A stretch of DNA of 64,000 bases from Robiginitomaculum sp. (GCA_030949705.1 JAUZSF010000001.1:1-64000), one strand, 5' to 3'; counted from the stretch's first letter, positions 37,647 to 50,635 are shown. Program-made: numbers and translations. Notes: generated from the sequence alone by a model not told the origin.

Positions 37647-38516
37647 CTATTTACTCTCCACCAGCTTGCCATAGGTGTCCGGGCGGCGATCGCGGAAGAA
37701 CTGCCACAGATTACGCACTTCGCGCACCATATCCATGTCCATATCGTGGATCAAAAGCTCGTCCTTGTCGCGGCTGGCTTCGGCTTCGATCTGGCCGCGC
37801 GGATTAACAAAATAGCTCTGGCCATAAAACTCGCCAATATCCCAGGGCTGTTCGCGGCCAATGCGGTTGATCGCGCCAATATAACAGCCATTGGCCGCCG
37901 CCGAGGCCGGTTGTTCCAGCTTCCACAGGTATTCGGAAAGTCCTGCCACCGTGGCCGATGGGTTGACGATATATTCGGCGCCGTTTAGCGCCAATGCCCG
38001 CCAGCCTTCGGGGAAGTGGCGGTCATAACAGATGTAAACGCCCAATTTGCAATATTTGGTCTGGAACACCGGCCAGTTGGACTTGCCGGGCTTGAAGAAA
38101 AACTTCTCCCAAAAGCCGGCCACTTGCGGGATGTGGGTTTTACGATATTTGCCGAGGTACTCCCCATCGGCATCAATAACCGCGGCGGTGTTATAATAAA
38201 CCCCGGTGATATCGTCGGCCTCATAAATCGGCACGACGATGACCATGTTATATTTTTTGGCGTAGTCCTGCATCAGGCGCGTGGTCGGCCCGTCCGGGAT
38301 TTTTTCGGCGCTATCAAACCATTTCACATCTTGCGAAGGGCAGAAATAGGGCTGGGTAAACACCTCCTGAAAGCACAGCACCTGCACGCCCTTTTCCCCC
38401 GCTTCCTCGATATAGGGGATATGTGCCTCGATCATGGCCCGGGTTATTTCGACCGGGCTTTCATCGGTGGAGGCTTTCAGGGCCATCTGGATCAGGCCGC
38501 CGCGTAATTTTGTCAT
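37647..38516 (-). CDS. Beta-ureidopropionase (N-carbamoyl-beta-alanine amidohydrolase), nitrilase superfamily
   Basis: A 289-residue CN-hydrolase with the catalytic triad visible as E51 (VLCFQEVFTQ), K126 (GKYRKTHIP) and C163 (VYICYDRHFPEG). It should split N-carbamoyl-beta-alanine (or the methyl analogue from thymine) into the beta-amino acid, CO2 and ammonia, the third catabolic step. Its place between the dehydrogenase and the transporter/dihydropyrimidinase genes supports this over other nitrilase substrates. Twelve bases separate it from the upstream mmsA. Confidence 0.92.
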   Translation of the reverse strand: MTKLRGGLIQMALKASTDESPVEITRAMIEAHIPYIEEAGEKGVQVLCFQEVFTQPYFCPSQDVKWFDSAEKIPDGPTTRLMQDYAKKYNMVIVVPIYEADDITGVYYNTAAVIDADGEYLGKYRKTHIPQVAGFWEKFFFKPGKSNWPVFQTKYCKLGVYICYDRHFPEGWRALALNGAEYIVNPSATVAGLSEYLWKLEQPASAAANGCYIGAINRIGREQPWDIGEFYGQSYFVNPRGQIEAEASRDKDELLIHDMDMDMVREVRNLWQFFRDRRPDTYGKLVESK

Positions 38517-38528
38517 CGTGTTTATCCT

Positions 38529-40026
38529 TTATCCCATGCTTGGAAAGGTGAATTGTGCGCCCGCGCGAATGCCGGTGGGCCAGCGTGCGGTGACGGTTTT
38601 CAGGCGCGTATAAAAATGCACCGCTTCCTTGCCATAAATGCCGTGCGCGCCAAAGATAGAGCGCTTCCAGCCGCCAAAACTGTGATAGGCTACGGGCACG
38701 GGTATGGGCACATTAATGCCCACCATGCCCACCTGAATACGCTTGGCAAAATCACGCGCCGCATCGCCATCGCGGGTGAAAATGGCGGTACCGTTACCGT
38801 ATTCATGAGCGTTGATCAGGTCCACTGCCTCGGCGTAATCCTTGGCCCGCAAAATGCTGAGCACCGGGCCGAAGATCTCGGTTTTGTAGACGCTCATGTC
38901 CTTGGTCACATGGTCCAGCAAGGTACCACCCATCCAAAAGCCATTCTCATAGCCTTGTAAGTGAAGGCCGCGCCCATCAACCACCACTTTCGCGCCTTCG
39001 CGTTCGCCCGCCGCAATGCAACCCGCTATACGGTCGCGGGCCTCCATGGTGATGATCGGGCCCATTTCGGCGGCACTATCGGTGCTGGGGCCTATGTTGA
39101 GTGCCGCCACGCGGGGGGGTGAGCTTCTCAACCAGCGCATTAGCGGTTTCTTCGCCAATGGGCACCGCGACCGAGATCGCCATACAGCGTTCTCCCGCCG
39201 AGCCAAAGCCCGCGCCCATCAGGGCGTCGGCGGCCTGATCAAGATCAGCATCCGGCATGATGATCATATGGTTTTTCGCCCCGCCCAGGGCCTGTACGCG
39301 TTTGCCGGCGGCGCAGCCACGGGTATAGACATACTCGGCAATCGGGGTTGAGCCGACAAAGCTAACGGCTTGAATGTCTTTATGGTCCAGCACGGCGTCC
39401 ACGGCGTCCTTGCCGCCATGGACAACATTTAAGACCCCGTCCGGCAGGCCCGCCTCGCGAAAAAGGTCATAGATCAAATTGGCGGAGGAGGGGTCGCGCT
39501 CTGAGGGTTTCAAGATAAACGTATTGCCACAGGCCAGCGCCATGGGGATCATCCACAGCGGCACCATGGCCGGGAAGTTAAAGGGCGTAATGCCCGCCAC
39601 CACGCCCAGCGCCTGACGCTCGGCAAAGCTGTCAATGCCGGGCCCCACCTCGCGGGAAAAATCGCCCTGAAGGTGCGACGGGATGCCGGCAGCAAATTCC
39701 ACCACTTCCAACGCGCGGGTCACCTCGCCCAGGGCATCGTCATGGGTTTTGCCATGCTCGGCGCTAATGGTGCGGGCAATCTCGTCGGCGCGCTGGATCA
39801 TCACGTCGCGTAAATTGAACATCACCTTGGCGCGTTTGGCGGGCGCGGCCTCGGCCCAGGCGGGCAGGGCTGCCTTGGCGGCTTTAACGGCGGCGCTGAT
39901 TTCGCCCGCGCCGCCCAGAACCACTTCGCCGGTTTGCTCGCCCGTGGCCGGGTTGTAAATGGCCTGGGTTTGGCCGGTGCCGCCGGCGGTTTCCTGACCA
40001 CCAATGATATGAGGGATGGTTTTCAC
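38529..40026 (-). CDS. mmsA: Methylmalonate-semialdehyde dehydrogenase (CoA-acylating), one +1 frameshift as written
   Basis: An aldehyde dehydrogenase that turns malonate or methylmalonate semialdehyde into acetyl-CoA or propionyl-CoA. The first part (40026 down to about 39113) has the N-terminus [16 protein letters not shown], the NAD region [22 protein letters not shown] and the catalytic Cys in [11 protein letters not shown]. The second part resumes [22 protein letters not shown] and runs to the end. The frames join if one base is removed from the G7 run at 39113-39119, giving about 498 residues, the family length. It completes the pyrimidine pathway after transamination of beta-alanine or beta-aminoisobutyrate. 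Confidence 0.92.
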
Positions 40027-40035
40027 GGCGATTTC

Positions 40036-41356
40036 CTACTCTATGGATTTGAGCACATCGTGCATGGTTTCAAACATGAAATCGATATGGGGTTTTTCGA
40101 TAATCAAAGGTGGTGAAAAGGCAATAATATCGCCGGTCGTGCGGATCAGCAGCCCTTTTCCATAGGCCTTCAAAAAGGCCTCCGTGGCACGTTTGGTGAT
40201 GTGGCCGGGAATGCTTTCCAACTCCACCGCGCCGATCATGCCCATATTGCGAATGTCAGTCACATGAGGCAGACCGCGCAGGGAATGCACCGCATCCTCC
40301 CAATAGGACCACAGCTCGGTGCCTTTATAAAAAAAGGCCGTCCTGTTCATAGGTGTCTAATGTGGCCAGCGCCGCGGCGCAGGCCACCGGATTGGCCGAA
40401 TAGGTGTAGCCGTGGAACAGCTCGATCAGCTCTTCCGGCCCCTGCATGAAGGCGTCATAGACATGGTCGTGGGCAAATACCGCGCCCATGGGGATAACCC
40501 CGTTGGCAATGGCCTTGGCGGTGCAGACAATATCGGCATCCAGATCAAAATAGTTAGAGGCAAAGGGCTTGCCCATGCGCCCAAAGCCGGTGATGACCTC
40601 ATCCAGGATCAGTAAAATACCGTGCTTTTTGGTGATGGCGCGCAGGCGTTCCAGATAGCCCTTGGGCGGCATGATCACCCCGGCGGATCCGGCGATGGGT
40701 TCCACAATCACGGCGGCAATGGTTGAGGGGTCGTGCAGATCGCACAATCGTTCCAGATCATCGGCAAACTCGACGCCGTGTTCAGGCTGGCCCCGCGTAA
40801 AAAGGTTTTCTTCCAGCCCATGCGTGTGGCGTAAATGATCGACACCGGTGACCAGCGCGCCAAACATTTTGCGGTTGGCCGGCATGCCGCCCACGGACAT
40901 GCCGCCAAAATTGACCCCATGATAGCCCTTTTCGCGCCCGATCAGGCGCACGCGATGACCTTCGCCGCGGGCGCGGTGATAGGCAATGGCGATTTTCAAC
41001 GCCGTTTCCACACTTTCGGAGCCGGAATTGACAAAGAATACATGGTTCAGATCGCCGGGCATGATGGATTTAAGGCGGTTGGCCAGCTCGAACGCTTTGG
41101 GGTGGCCCATTTGAAAGCCCGGCGAATAGTCCAGCTCGGCCACCTGCTTCTGCACCGCTTTGACGATGCGAGGCTGGTTATGACCGGCATTGCAACACCA
41201 CAGGCCGGCAATGCCGTCCATCACCTGTCGGCCATCATGGGTGGTGTAATACATGCCATCGGCGGCGACAAACATACGCGGTTTTTTTTTAAAGGCCCGG
41301 TTGGGGGTGAACCCCATCCAATAGGCTTCCAAATCGTTCGGAACAGGGGCGTTCAT
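40036..41356 (-). CDS. Omega-amino acid:pyruvate aminotransferase, one +1 frameshift as written
   Basis: A class III PLP aminotransferase. Residues include the N-terminus DLEAYWMGFTPNRAFKKKPR, FVNSGSESVETALKIA, the PLP aspartate block LLILDEVITGFGRMGKPFASNYF and the Schiff-base Lys in VCTAKAIANGVIPMGAV. Frame is lost at the A7 run 40329-40335; removing one base joins TYEQDGL to FYKGTELWSYWEDAVHSLRGL and gives a chain of about 439 residues. In this cluster it should move the amino group of beta-alanine (or beta-aminoisobutyrate) to pyruvate. The start is four bases after preA; the next gene, mmsA, follows after nine. Confidence 0.92.
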
Positions 41357-41360
41357 GAGA

Positions 41361-42635
41361 TCACTCCACAGCTTTGAGAACGTTTTTCGGGTGCTCGGGC
41401 CAGGTCAGATACGGCAAGTCGTTTTCTTGTGGCACCATGGTGATGCAGTCTGGCACCGGGCACACATGCTGGCACAGATTACACCCCACACATTCGGCGT
41501 CTACCACGGTGAAATCCCGTCCGCCTTTTTCATTGGCCTGCATCCGTATTGCCTGATGCGAGGTGTCTTCGCAGGCGATATGGCACCGCCCGCATTCAAT
41601 GCATTTATCCTGATCGATTTTCGCCTTCAGGTCGTAATTCATGTTCAGGTCATTCCAGTTGACCGTATTGGGGATCGCCCGCCCGCGAAAATCCGCGATG
41701 GATTTATACCCTTTGGCATCCATAAAGTCTGAAAGGCCATCATGCAGATCTTCGATAATGCGAAAACCATAGAGCATGGCAGCTGTACAGACTTGCAGCG
41801 CATTGGCCCCAAGGGCGATGAACTCGGCCGCATCGCGCCAGGTGGTAATGCCGCCAATGGCTGAAATGTCGAGATCCTTTGTGGCCCCATTACGGGCAAT
41901 TTCGGCCACCATATGCAGGGCGATGGGTTTGACTGCCGATCCGCAATATCCCCCATGGGTGCCCTTGCCATCCAGTACCGGGTTGGGGGCCATTTGATCC
42001 AGATCCACGCCGATAATGGAATTGACAGTGTTGATCAGCGCCACCGCATCGGCACCGCCCGCCAGCGCGGCTTCCGCGGGCAGCAAGATGTCGGTGGTGT
42101 TGGGGGTGAGCTTGGTAAAGACCGGAATATCGACGACTTCGCGTACCCAGCGGGTGGTGTCCTCGACCATTTGCGGCACCTGGCCAATGGCCGAACCCAT
42201 GCCGCGTTCGCACATGCCGTGGGGGCAGCCAAGGTTAAGCTCGATGCCATGCACACCGGTATTGGCAATCTTGATGGCGAGGCTTTTCCATAGCTCTTCT
42301 TCGACCGGTGCCATCATCGAGCCAATAATGATGCGATCGGGGTAGTTTTTGCGCACTGCCTCGATCTCGCGCAAATTCACTTCCAGCGGGCGATCGGAAA
42401 TCAGCTCGATATTATTAATGCCCAAAATGCCGCGCGATGTGTCCTTGTGTACGCCATAACGGCTGGTCACATTGACCACCGGCGGGTCTTCGCCCAGCGT
42501 TTTCCACACTACGCCGCCCCAACCGGCGGCAAAGGCGCGTTCCACATTATATTGCTTGTCAGTGGGCGGGGCCGAGGCCAGCCAAAAGGGGTTGATGCTT
42601 TCAATGCCGGCAATGGTGCATCCCAGATCAGCCAT
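41361..42635 (-). CDS. preA: NAD-dependent dihydropyrimidine dehydrogenase subunit PreA
   Basis: A 424-residue FMN/Fe-S subunit that reduces uracil and thymine. The dihydroorotate-dehydrogenase-like FMN barrel (MADLGCTIAGIESINPFWLASAPPTDKQYNVERAF...GIELNLGCPHGM) is followed by a C-terminal ferredoxin domain with two 4Fe-4S sets (CIECGRCHIACED and CVGCNLCQHVCPVPDC). ATG 42635 is used because the family starts MADL and this ATG overlaps the preT stop region by eight bases; the frame is open to 42689. It acts with PreT as the first catabolic step. Confidence 0.95.
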   Translation of the reverse strand: MADLGCTIAGIESINPFWLASAPPTDKQYNVERAFAAGWGGVVWKTLGEDPPVVNVTSRYGVHKDTSRGILGINNIELISDRPLEVNLREIEAVRKNYPDRIIIGSMMAPVEEELWKSLAIKIANTGVHGIELNLGCPHGMCERGMGSAIGQVPQMVEDTTRWVREVVDIPVFTKLTPNTTDILLPAEAALAGGADAVALINTVNSIIGVDLDQMAPNPVLDGKGTHGGYCGSAVKPIALHMVAEIARNGATKDLDISAIGGITTWRDAAEFIALGANALQVCTAAMLYGFRIIEDLHDGLSDFMDAKGYKSIADFRGRAIPNTVNWNDLNMNYDLKAKIDQDKCIECGRCHIACEDTSHQAIRMQANEKGGRDFTVVDAECVGCNLCQHVCPVPDCITMVPQENDLPYLTWPEHPKNVLKAVE

Positions 42636-43974
42636 TTTGTTCCCCAAGATAGGTGTGAATGCCAGCGGCAGCCACTTTGCCATCCTCAACCGCTTGCACG
42701 GTCAGGTCTTCGCCAGAGGCGATGCAATCGCCCCCGGCAAAGACACCGGGCAGGGAGGTGTGCCCGGCCTCATCGACCATGATTTTGCCGCTTTCGCAGC
42801 GAAGGCTGGCAAGGCCCTGATCGTAAAGTTCCTGTCCAATGGCGGTATAAACCCGATCGGCCAAAAGGGTGAAATGATCGCCCGTGCCAACCAGATTTCC
42901 GTCTTGCAGGCAGGTGCGCTCGAAATGCACGGTGTGCACCACATCCTCGCCAATCAGGCGTTCCGGCTTGGCCCAGTGCATCATGGTTACCCCATTGATG
43001 GCTGCCAGATCCTGTTCCCATTGGGTGGCGCCCATCTGCGTGGGCCCGCGTCGATAGACCAGAGTCACGGAGCGCGCGCCCAGGCGTTTGGCCTGTATGG
43101 CCGCATCAATGGCGGTATTGCCGCCGCCAATGACCACGACATTTTCGCCGGGGTCCATTTGTGCCGGATCATCGGCCTGGCGAATATCCTCAATGAATTG
43201 CAGGGCGTCCATGACGCCGCCAAGGTTTTCCCCGGCAAGGCCAAGTTTTCGCGGGCGGCCAAGGCCTATGCCCATGAACACCGCATCAAAGCGCGTTTGC
43301 AGATCGGCAAACGCAATATCTCGGCCCAATGCCTGATTGTAATGCAGGGTGATGCCGCCAACCTTAAGAATAAAATCCACTTCGCGAGCGGCAAAGTCCT
43401 CGGCCATTTTATAGGCCGCCAGGCCATATTCGTTCAGGCCACCGGGTTTTTGACGGGCTTCAAAAATTTCGACCGTGTGTCCTTGCACTGCCAGGGCATG
43501 GGCACAGGTTAGCCCCGCCGGACCGGCCCCGATGACGGCAATGCTTTTGCCGGTCTTGGGGGCGCGGGCGAAAGGATGCGGTCCGCCTTTGGCGATCTGG
43601 TGGTCCACCGCATGGCGTTGTAATGCGCCAATTTCGATGGGGTCATGCTCGCCGGTGTTTAACACACATTTTTGTTCGCACAGAATTTCAGTGGGGCAGG
43701 CGCGTGCGCAGGTGCCGCCCATAATATTGGCGCTCAAAATGGTGCGCGCAGATCCGGCCAGATTGCCGGTGGCGATCTGGCGGATGAATTTGGGAATATC
43801 AATCGAGGTCGGACAGGCCGCTACGCAAGGGGCATCATGACAAAACAGGCACCGGCTGGCCTCCACACTCACCTGCTCGGCGTTTAGCGGCGGGTGTAAA
43901 TCCTCAAAATTGGCGGCAATATCTTCTGCCGATAACGCCTTGCCAGTTTTGCTAACCACTGGATGCTCGCCCAT
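42628..43974 (-). CDS. preT: NAD-dependent dihydropyrimidine dehydrogenase subunit PreT
   Basis: A 448-residue FAD/Fe-S subunit that takes electrons from NADH for PreA. The N-terminal domain carries the Fe-S ligands in EASRCLFCHDAPCVAACPTSIDIPKFIRQIATGN and GGTCARACPTEILCEQKCV. The FAD site is AVIGAGPAGLTCAHALAVQG, the NAD site VVIGGGNTAIDAAIQAKRLGA, and GVFAGGDCI lies near the C-terminus. It is the first structural gene of the cluster, 111 bases downstream of the TetR gene, with a RutR-type operator between them. Confidence 0.95.
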   Translation of the reverse strand: MGEHPVVSKTGKALSAEDIAANFEDLHPPLNAEQVSVEASRCLFCHDAPCVAACPTSIDIPKFIRQIATGNLAGSARTILSANIMGGTCARACPTEILCEQKCVLNTGEHDPIEIGALQRHAVDHQIAKGGPHPFARAPKTGKSIAVIGAGPAGLTCAHALAVQGHTVEIFEARQKPGGLNEYGLAAYKMAEDFAAREVDFILKVGGITLHYNQALGRDIAFADLQTRFDAVFMGIGLGRPRKLGLAGENLGGVMDALQFIEDIRQADDPAQMDPGENVVVIGGGNTAIDAAIQAKRLGARSVTLVYRRGPTQMGATQWEQDLAAINGVTMMHWAKPERLIGEDVVHTVHFERTCLQDGNLVGTGDHFTLLADRVYTAIGQELYDQGLASLRCESGKIMVDEAGHTSLPGVFAGGDCIASGEDLTVQAVEDGKVAAAGIHTYLGEQNG

Positions 43975-44061
43975 TTGCGTGCCTTTTCCCTTGATTCTCC
44001 GACACTTTTACCAGTGCCAAACCATACCATCGGCAAAACCGGAGGAAGGGTCAAGCACTTT

Positions 44062-44077
44062 CTGACCAAATGGTCAG
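44062..44077. promoter_or_regulatory. RutR-type operator upstream of preT
   Basis: A perfect 16-bp palindrome CTGACCA-AA-TGGTCAG. It matches the E. coli RutR consensus (TTGACCAnnTGGTCAA) except for the outermost pair. It lies between the TetR stop (44086) and preT, about 8 bases upstream of a TTGACC that could be a -35 box (44054-44049, minus strand). Confidence 0.8.
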
Positions 44078-44085
44078 CTTTTTTA

Positions 44086-44748
44086 TTAAGACTTCAATCC
44101 AATACCGGTCAGGATGATCTTACAGACCTGATCTGTGGCATTTGAAAACTGTTCGTCGCTAAGGGGGCGGTCATGGTTCAACACCCTGATCTGGCTGTCA
44201 AAATCTGCATAATGCTGGGTCGTGGCCCAGATCATAAAAAACAGGGCCTGGGTATCGATAGGGTCCATTTTACCGGCGCGGATCCATTCCTTCAGTTTTT
44301 GATTTCGGGCTTCGTACCAGGGTTTCAGGACGGTGTGCAGATAGCCATCAATCACCGGGGCACCGCGGATCACCTCCATGGCCCAGACCCGGGATCCAAA
44401 TGGGCGCGTCCGCGCCTGATCCATTTTGGCCTTGATATAGCCGCGCAGCGCCGTCCGTGGATCATCGGTTTCATCAAAAGGTTGCGCGGCGGCCAGCCAG
44501 TGCTCGCATACGTCCTCAATCACCCGGCGGTATAGCGCCGCCTTGGTGGAAAAATAATAATGCAGATTGGCCTTGGGTACTCCGGCGCGGCGTGCAATGG
44601 CATCGGTGGTGGCCCCCTTGAAACCTGACAGGGCAAATTCCTGTTCTGCCGCTTCCATAATCAGGCGCTCATTGGTTTCGCGAATGGCGCGCTTGCCCTG
44701 ACTTTTTTGCGGATTTTGTGGGTCCAGTGCCTGGATGGCATCACTCAT
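44086..44748 (-). CDS. rutR: TetR-family regulator, RutR-like, of pyrimidine catabolism
   Basis: A 220-residue TetR regulator. The helix-turn-helix is at residues 47-66 (TTDAIARRAGVPKANLHYYFSTK), a form shared with RutR. The C-terminal domain (PRTALRGYIKAKMDQARTRPFGSRVWAMEVIRGAPVIDGYL...DSQIRVL) resembles the RutR ligand domain, which binds uracil/thymine. The RutR-type palindrome just downstream, in front of preT, fits control of the pre cluster. Inferred action: repression relieved by uracil or thymine. It is transcribed in the same direction as the cluster and may be part of it. Confidence 0.88.
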   Translation of the reverse strand: MSDAIQALDPQNPQKSQGKRAIRETNERLIMEAAEQEFALSGFKGATTDAIARRAGVPKANLHYYFSTKAALYRRVIEDVCEHWLAAAQPFDETDDPRTALRGYIKAKMDQARTRPFGSRVWAMEVIRGAPVIDGYLHTVLKPWYEARNQKLKEWIRAGKMDPIDTQALFFMIWATTQHYADFDSQIRVLNHDRPLSDEQFSNATDQVCKIILTGIGLKS

Positions 44749-45111
44749 AACGCACCTGTTTCCAGCCCCTGATCTGTAAACCCGAAAACCATTTTATACA
44801 TATTTCAAGGCTCGTATAAGACTTGATAATGGGGACAGCATAACCGCTTCCTGAATGATAACAAACCGCTATGCCGACATTATTATTACCGATATGATCC
44901 GTGTTTATATTGCAAAATAACTATAATAACAACGTGTTGAGACGGGTTGCGGCGGTATGGGTGAAAGGCATGGGAAAATGCTGAATACACTTTTGGCTGA
45001 CCGCGATGATTGTGGGCGGGTTTTTTACTATGCAGGGAATCATCAATGCGTGACTGTCCTGTAATGCATCATCACACCCTCTAAGGGCATGCAGATCCCA
45101 GCATAGGCTGA
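44749..45111. other. Intergenic region upstream of the TetR gene, no gene seen
   Basis: About 360 AT-rich bases (especially 44790-44940) with no credible reading frame. It should hold the TetR promoter and the 3' end of the decarboxylase transcript. No copy of the RutR-type palindrome and no clear terminator was found here. Confidence 0.45.
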
Positions 45112-46506
45112 TTAAGATTTAGTGATCTCGTCCACAAGAATATCTATATCTGCCATGGTAGAGTGGCCATTGGTTACACAGGCGCGCAATACCGCTCTTC
45201 CTTCAAAGCGTGCCACCGAAACCCAGGCTTTGCCGCTCTGCACCACCCGCTCGACAATGACCTCCACCGGGTCTGCCCCTTTGGGCGGGGTAAAACAGCC
45301 TACCGCCATGGAAGAGGCATTCTCGTGGGTCCAACCCAAGGCGGTAAGCCGGGTTATCAGATGCTCCATCAGTTGAATGGCATTTTCCATATGCCGGGCA
45401 TAGCCATCCCAACCGGCCGCCCCCAGCGACAGAAACAGGCGCAGGCCGACAAAGCGTCGCGACCATTGCACCGATGTGACATAATAATCATCGACCACAT
45501 TACTGTCCGGCATATAGTCGGTGGAGACCCGAAACGCTTGTGCCAATATGGCGGTTTTGCGGGTTAGAAACATGCCGGCCCCCATGGTGGTGGCGAACCA
45601 TTTGTGAGCATCAATGGTGATGGAATCGGCGCGGCTCAAGCCATCCAGAACGGCGCGGTATTTTGGCGAGGCGATCAATGCCCCGCCCCAGGCGGCATCA
45701 ATATGATACCAAAGGCTGTGCCGCTTGGCGATGTCGGCGCAGGCGTTCAGCGGATCAACCATGCCCGCATTGGTCGTCCCGGCGGTGGCAGCAATCATCA
45801 CCGGCACATCACCGGCAGTGATATCGGTTTTGATGGTCTGGGCCAGGGCATCTTGGTCCATGCGCCCGCTGCCGTCGGTGGCGATCAGGCGCACCGCCGT
45901 GCGGCCAATGCCGTTCATATGGGCAATCTTCAGCCAGGCCAGATGACTTTCTGCTGAGGCATAGAGCCGAGGCTGACCTGCAAAAGCGCGAGCGCCCTGT
46001 TCAGCATAATCAGGACTGGCGGCACTAAGGGCACAAATCAGGGCGGTGTTATTGGCTTCGGCACCGCCGCTGGTGAAATGCCCACCCGATCCGGCGGGTA
46101 AGCCGGCGCGCTGGGCAATATGGGCAATGACATGTTTTTCAATCTCCACGGCCACCGGCGCATGGGACCATACACAGATTTGCGGATTAAACGCCGAGGC
46201 AATGCGATCGGCGCATTCTGCGGCAAAACTGGGGGAGGGGTTAAACAGGCCAAAACAGCCCGGGTGGGTCATCTGCACCATACCATGTTTCAAACTTTCA
46301 ATGGTCCAGTTGATCAGTGTGTCCAGTTCTTCGGGACGATCAAAGGTTTTCTCTGCCAGGGCGCGGCGAAAGGCGTCCAGATCAATATCCGGGGCAACGG
46401 AGCGGCCACCTGTGCGCTGGCGAACCATCTCCAAAACGTGTGAAAGATGCGCTTCGCTATGCTGGCGGGTTTGGTGATCTGGAAACAGTGGTGGGTTGAT
46501 GGCCAT
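45112..46506 (-). CDS. Group II PLP-dependent amino-acid decarboxylase
   Basis: A 464-residue decarboxylase of the aromatic-amino-acid/glutamate/histidine family. Family features are THPGCFGLFNPSPSFAAECADRIASAFNPQICVWSHAPVAVEIE, GHFTSGGAEANNTALICAL, WYHIDAAWGGA and the PLP Lys in SITIDAHKWFATTMGAGMF. The substrate cannot be set from sequence; aromatic L-amino acids are the most common in this branch. ATG 46506 has GAGGGA upstream and is preferred to the TTG at 46521. No partner genes (transporter, amine oxidase) adjoin it. Confidence 0.88.
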   Translation of the reverse strand: MAINPPLFPDHQTRQHSEAHLSHVLEMVRQRTGGRSVAPDIDLDAFRRALAEKTFDRPEELDTLINWTIESLKHGMVQMTHPGCFGLFNPSPSFAAECADRIASAFNPQICVWSHAPVAVEIEKHVIAHIAQRAGLPAGSGGHFTSGGAEANNTALICALSAASPDYAEQGARAFAGQPRLYASAESHLAWLKIAHMNGIGRTAVRLIATDGSGRMDQDALAQTIKTDITAGDVPVMIAATAGTTNAGMVDPLNACADIAKRHSLWYHIDAAWGGALIASPKYRAVLDGLSRADSITIDAHKWFATTMGAGMFLTRKTAILAQAFRVSTDYMPDSNVVDDYYVTSVQWSRRFVGLRLFLSLGAAGWDGYARHMENAIQLMEHLITRLTALGWTHENASSMAVGCFTPPKGADPVEVIVERVVQSGKAWVSVARFEGRAVLRACVTNGHSTMADIDILVDEITKS

Positions 46507-46597
46507 GGAAATCCCTCGCAAATTTGTGCAACCCTACCCTGCCGGTTCTTCGTTCCCCACCCGGATATTGCGCTTAGGCGTGCAATGCCTTGATGCT

Positions 46598-49560
<2,963 letters not shown>

Positions 49561-49639
49561 GCCAATTCAAAGCCGTCATGGTGACCGGGCAAGAGGCGTT
49601 GTGCCTCGTTGAAAATGAAAATAACCACGGAGAAAAACA

Positions 49640-50110
49640 ATGACTTATCGTTTCGCACCCCGGTTTTCAAAAACCTGTCTGGTTCTTGGCATCGCCTTGT
49701 CACTGGCGGCCCAGATTGCCAGTACCCAAAGCGCCGCCGCCGCGTCCTTAAAAGTGGATGTTCAGAACATTGCACAACCCAAAGGCACCCTGATGGTTGC
49801 GATATTCAATTCACAGGACGGCTTTTCCAAAAACGAGGCCGTGCAAGGCCAGCGTATTGCGGTAAAAGGCAACAAGATGGCGATCCGCTTTGAGGATCTG
49901 CCGTCGGGCATCTACGCCATTAAAATGTTTCAGGACGTCAATGATAACGGCCAGCTGGACATGCAAGATGGGGCCGTTCCCACCGAACCATTTGGGTTTT
50001 CCAATGATGCCCCGGCCATTCATGGTCCGGCCAGCTGGTCCGATGCGCGCTTTGCGGTGCATGACGGCCAGAACCGGCAGACCGTACATCTGAAAACCTT
50101 GTCGTTCTAA
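49640..50110 (+). CDS. Exported DUF2141-family protein
   Basis: A 156-residue protein with a signal peptide (about residues 1-35, ending QSAAAA) and a beta-sandwich-like mature part. The segment MFQDVNDNGQLDMQDGAVPTEPFGFSNDA is the DUF2141 hallmark, with an acidic DVNDNGQLD loop that looks like a Ca2+-binding loop. Function unknown. ACGGAG lies upstream of ATG 49640. The membrane-protein gene follows after 13 bases. Divergent from the LytTR regulator. Confidence 0.85.
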   Translation: MTYRFAPRFSKTCLVLGIALSLAAQIASTQSAAAASLKVDVQNIAQPKGTLMVAIFNSQDGFSKNEAVQGQRIAVKGNKMAIRFEDLPSGIYAIKMFQDVNDNGQLDMQDGAVPTEPFGFSNDAPAIHGPASWSDARFAVHDGQNRQTVHLKTLSF

Positions 50111-50123
50111 AGTGGGGTATCGG

Positions 50124-50519
50124 ATGTCACTTAATCTGCTTCTGGAAGCTCCCATGGCTGTGCAAGTACACGCCTTTGGGGCCATCAGTGCCTTTGGCCT
50201 GGGCAGCGCTCAAATGGTGCTGCCCAAGGGGCGCACCGCCCATATGGTGATGGGCTGGATATGGGTGGGCCTGATGGTTCTGGTTGCCATCAGTGCGTTT
50301 TTCATCCGGGGGATCAACCATGGATCGTTCAGCCCCATTCATCTTTTTATCCCGCTTACCATTTTTGGGCTCTATGGCGGCCTGTCGGCGCTTTATCGGC
50401 AGGATGGCCATGGCCATGGCCGGGCCATGCGCGGCCTGTTTACCAGAGCGCTGGTTTTGGCCGGATTATTTGCATTTTTGCCGGGCCGCTTAATGTGGGT
50501 CAGTGTGTTTGGCAGTTAA
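50124..50519 (+). CDS. Small membrane protein of the DUF2306 type
   Basis: A protein of about 131 residues with four predicted helices. The features AVQVHAFGAISAFGLGSAQMVLPKGRTAHMVMGWIWVGLM and GINHGSFSPIHLFIPLTIFGLYGG fit the DUF2306 group of uncharacterised membrane proteins; conserved His residues (VHAFG, AHMVMGW, SPIHLF) suggest metal or haem binding, but this is inference. ATG 50124 is preferred; a GTG at 50112 is the alternative. Probably in one transcript with the DUF2141 gene. Confidence 0.75.
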   Translation: MSLNLLLEAPMAVQVHAFGAISAFGLGSAQMVLPKGRTAHMVMGWIWVGLMVLVAISAFFIRGINHGSFSPIHLFIPLTIFGLYGGLSALYRQDGHGHGRAMRGLFTRALVLAGLFAFLPGRLMWVSVFGS

Positions 50520-50543
50520 AGGCGTGGCACCCAATAAAGAGCA

Positions 50544-50635
50544 TTTTTCCCGTTTTGAACCGTGTGCCGTTTTGAAACTCGCCTGAGGCGCGATTCTTGC
50601 GATGTCGGCATGTTCAGGCTTCAAAACGGGAAAAA
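50544..50635. repeat. Large inverted repeat with 16-bp perfect arms
   Basis: Arms TTTTTCCCGTTTTGAA (50544-50559) and its exact inverse complement (50620-50635) enclose 60 bases, which themselves contain another CCGTTTTGAA (50567-50576) and a CGCCTGAGGCG hairpin. The right arm ends four bases before the ATG of the next gene, so the structure would occlude its ribosome-binding region. Confidence 0.75.

Noticed and set aside
42472-43512. 346-residue open frame on the plus strand
   Set aside because: It lies opposite preT and preA, which have complete Fe-S, FAD and FMN motifs; the plus-strand product shows none.
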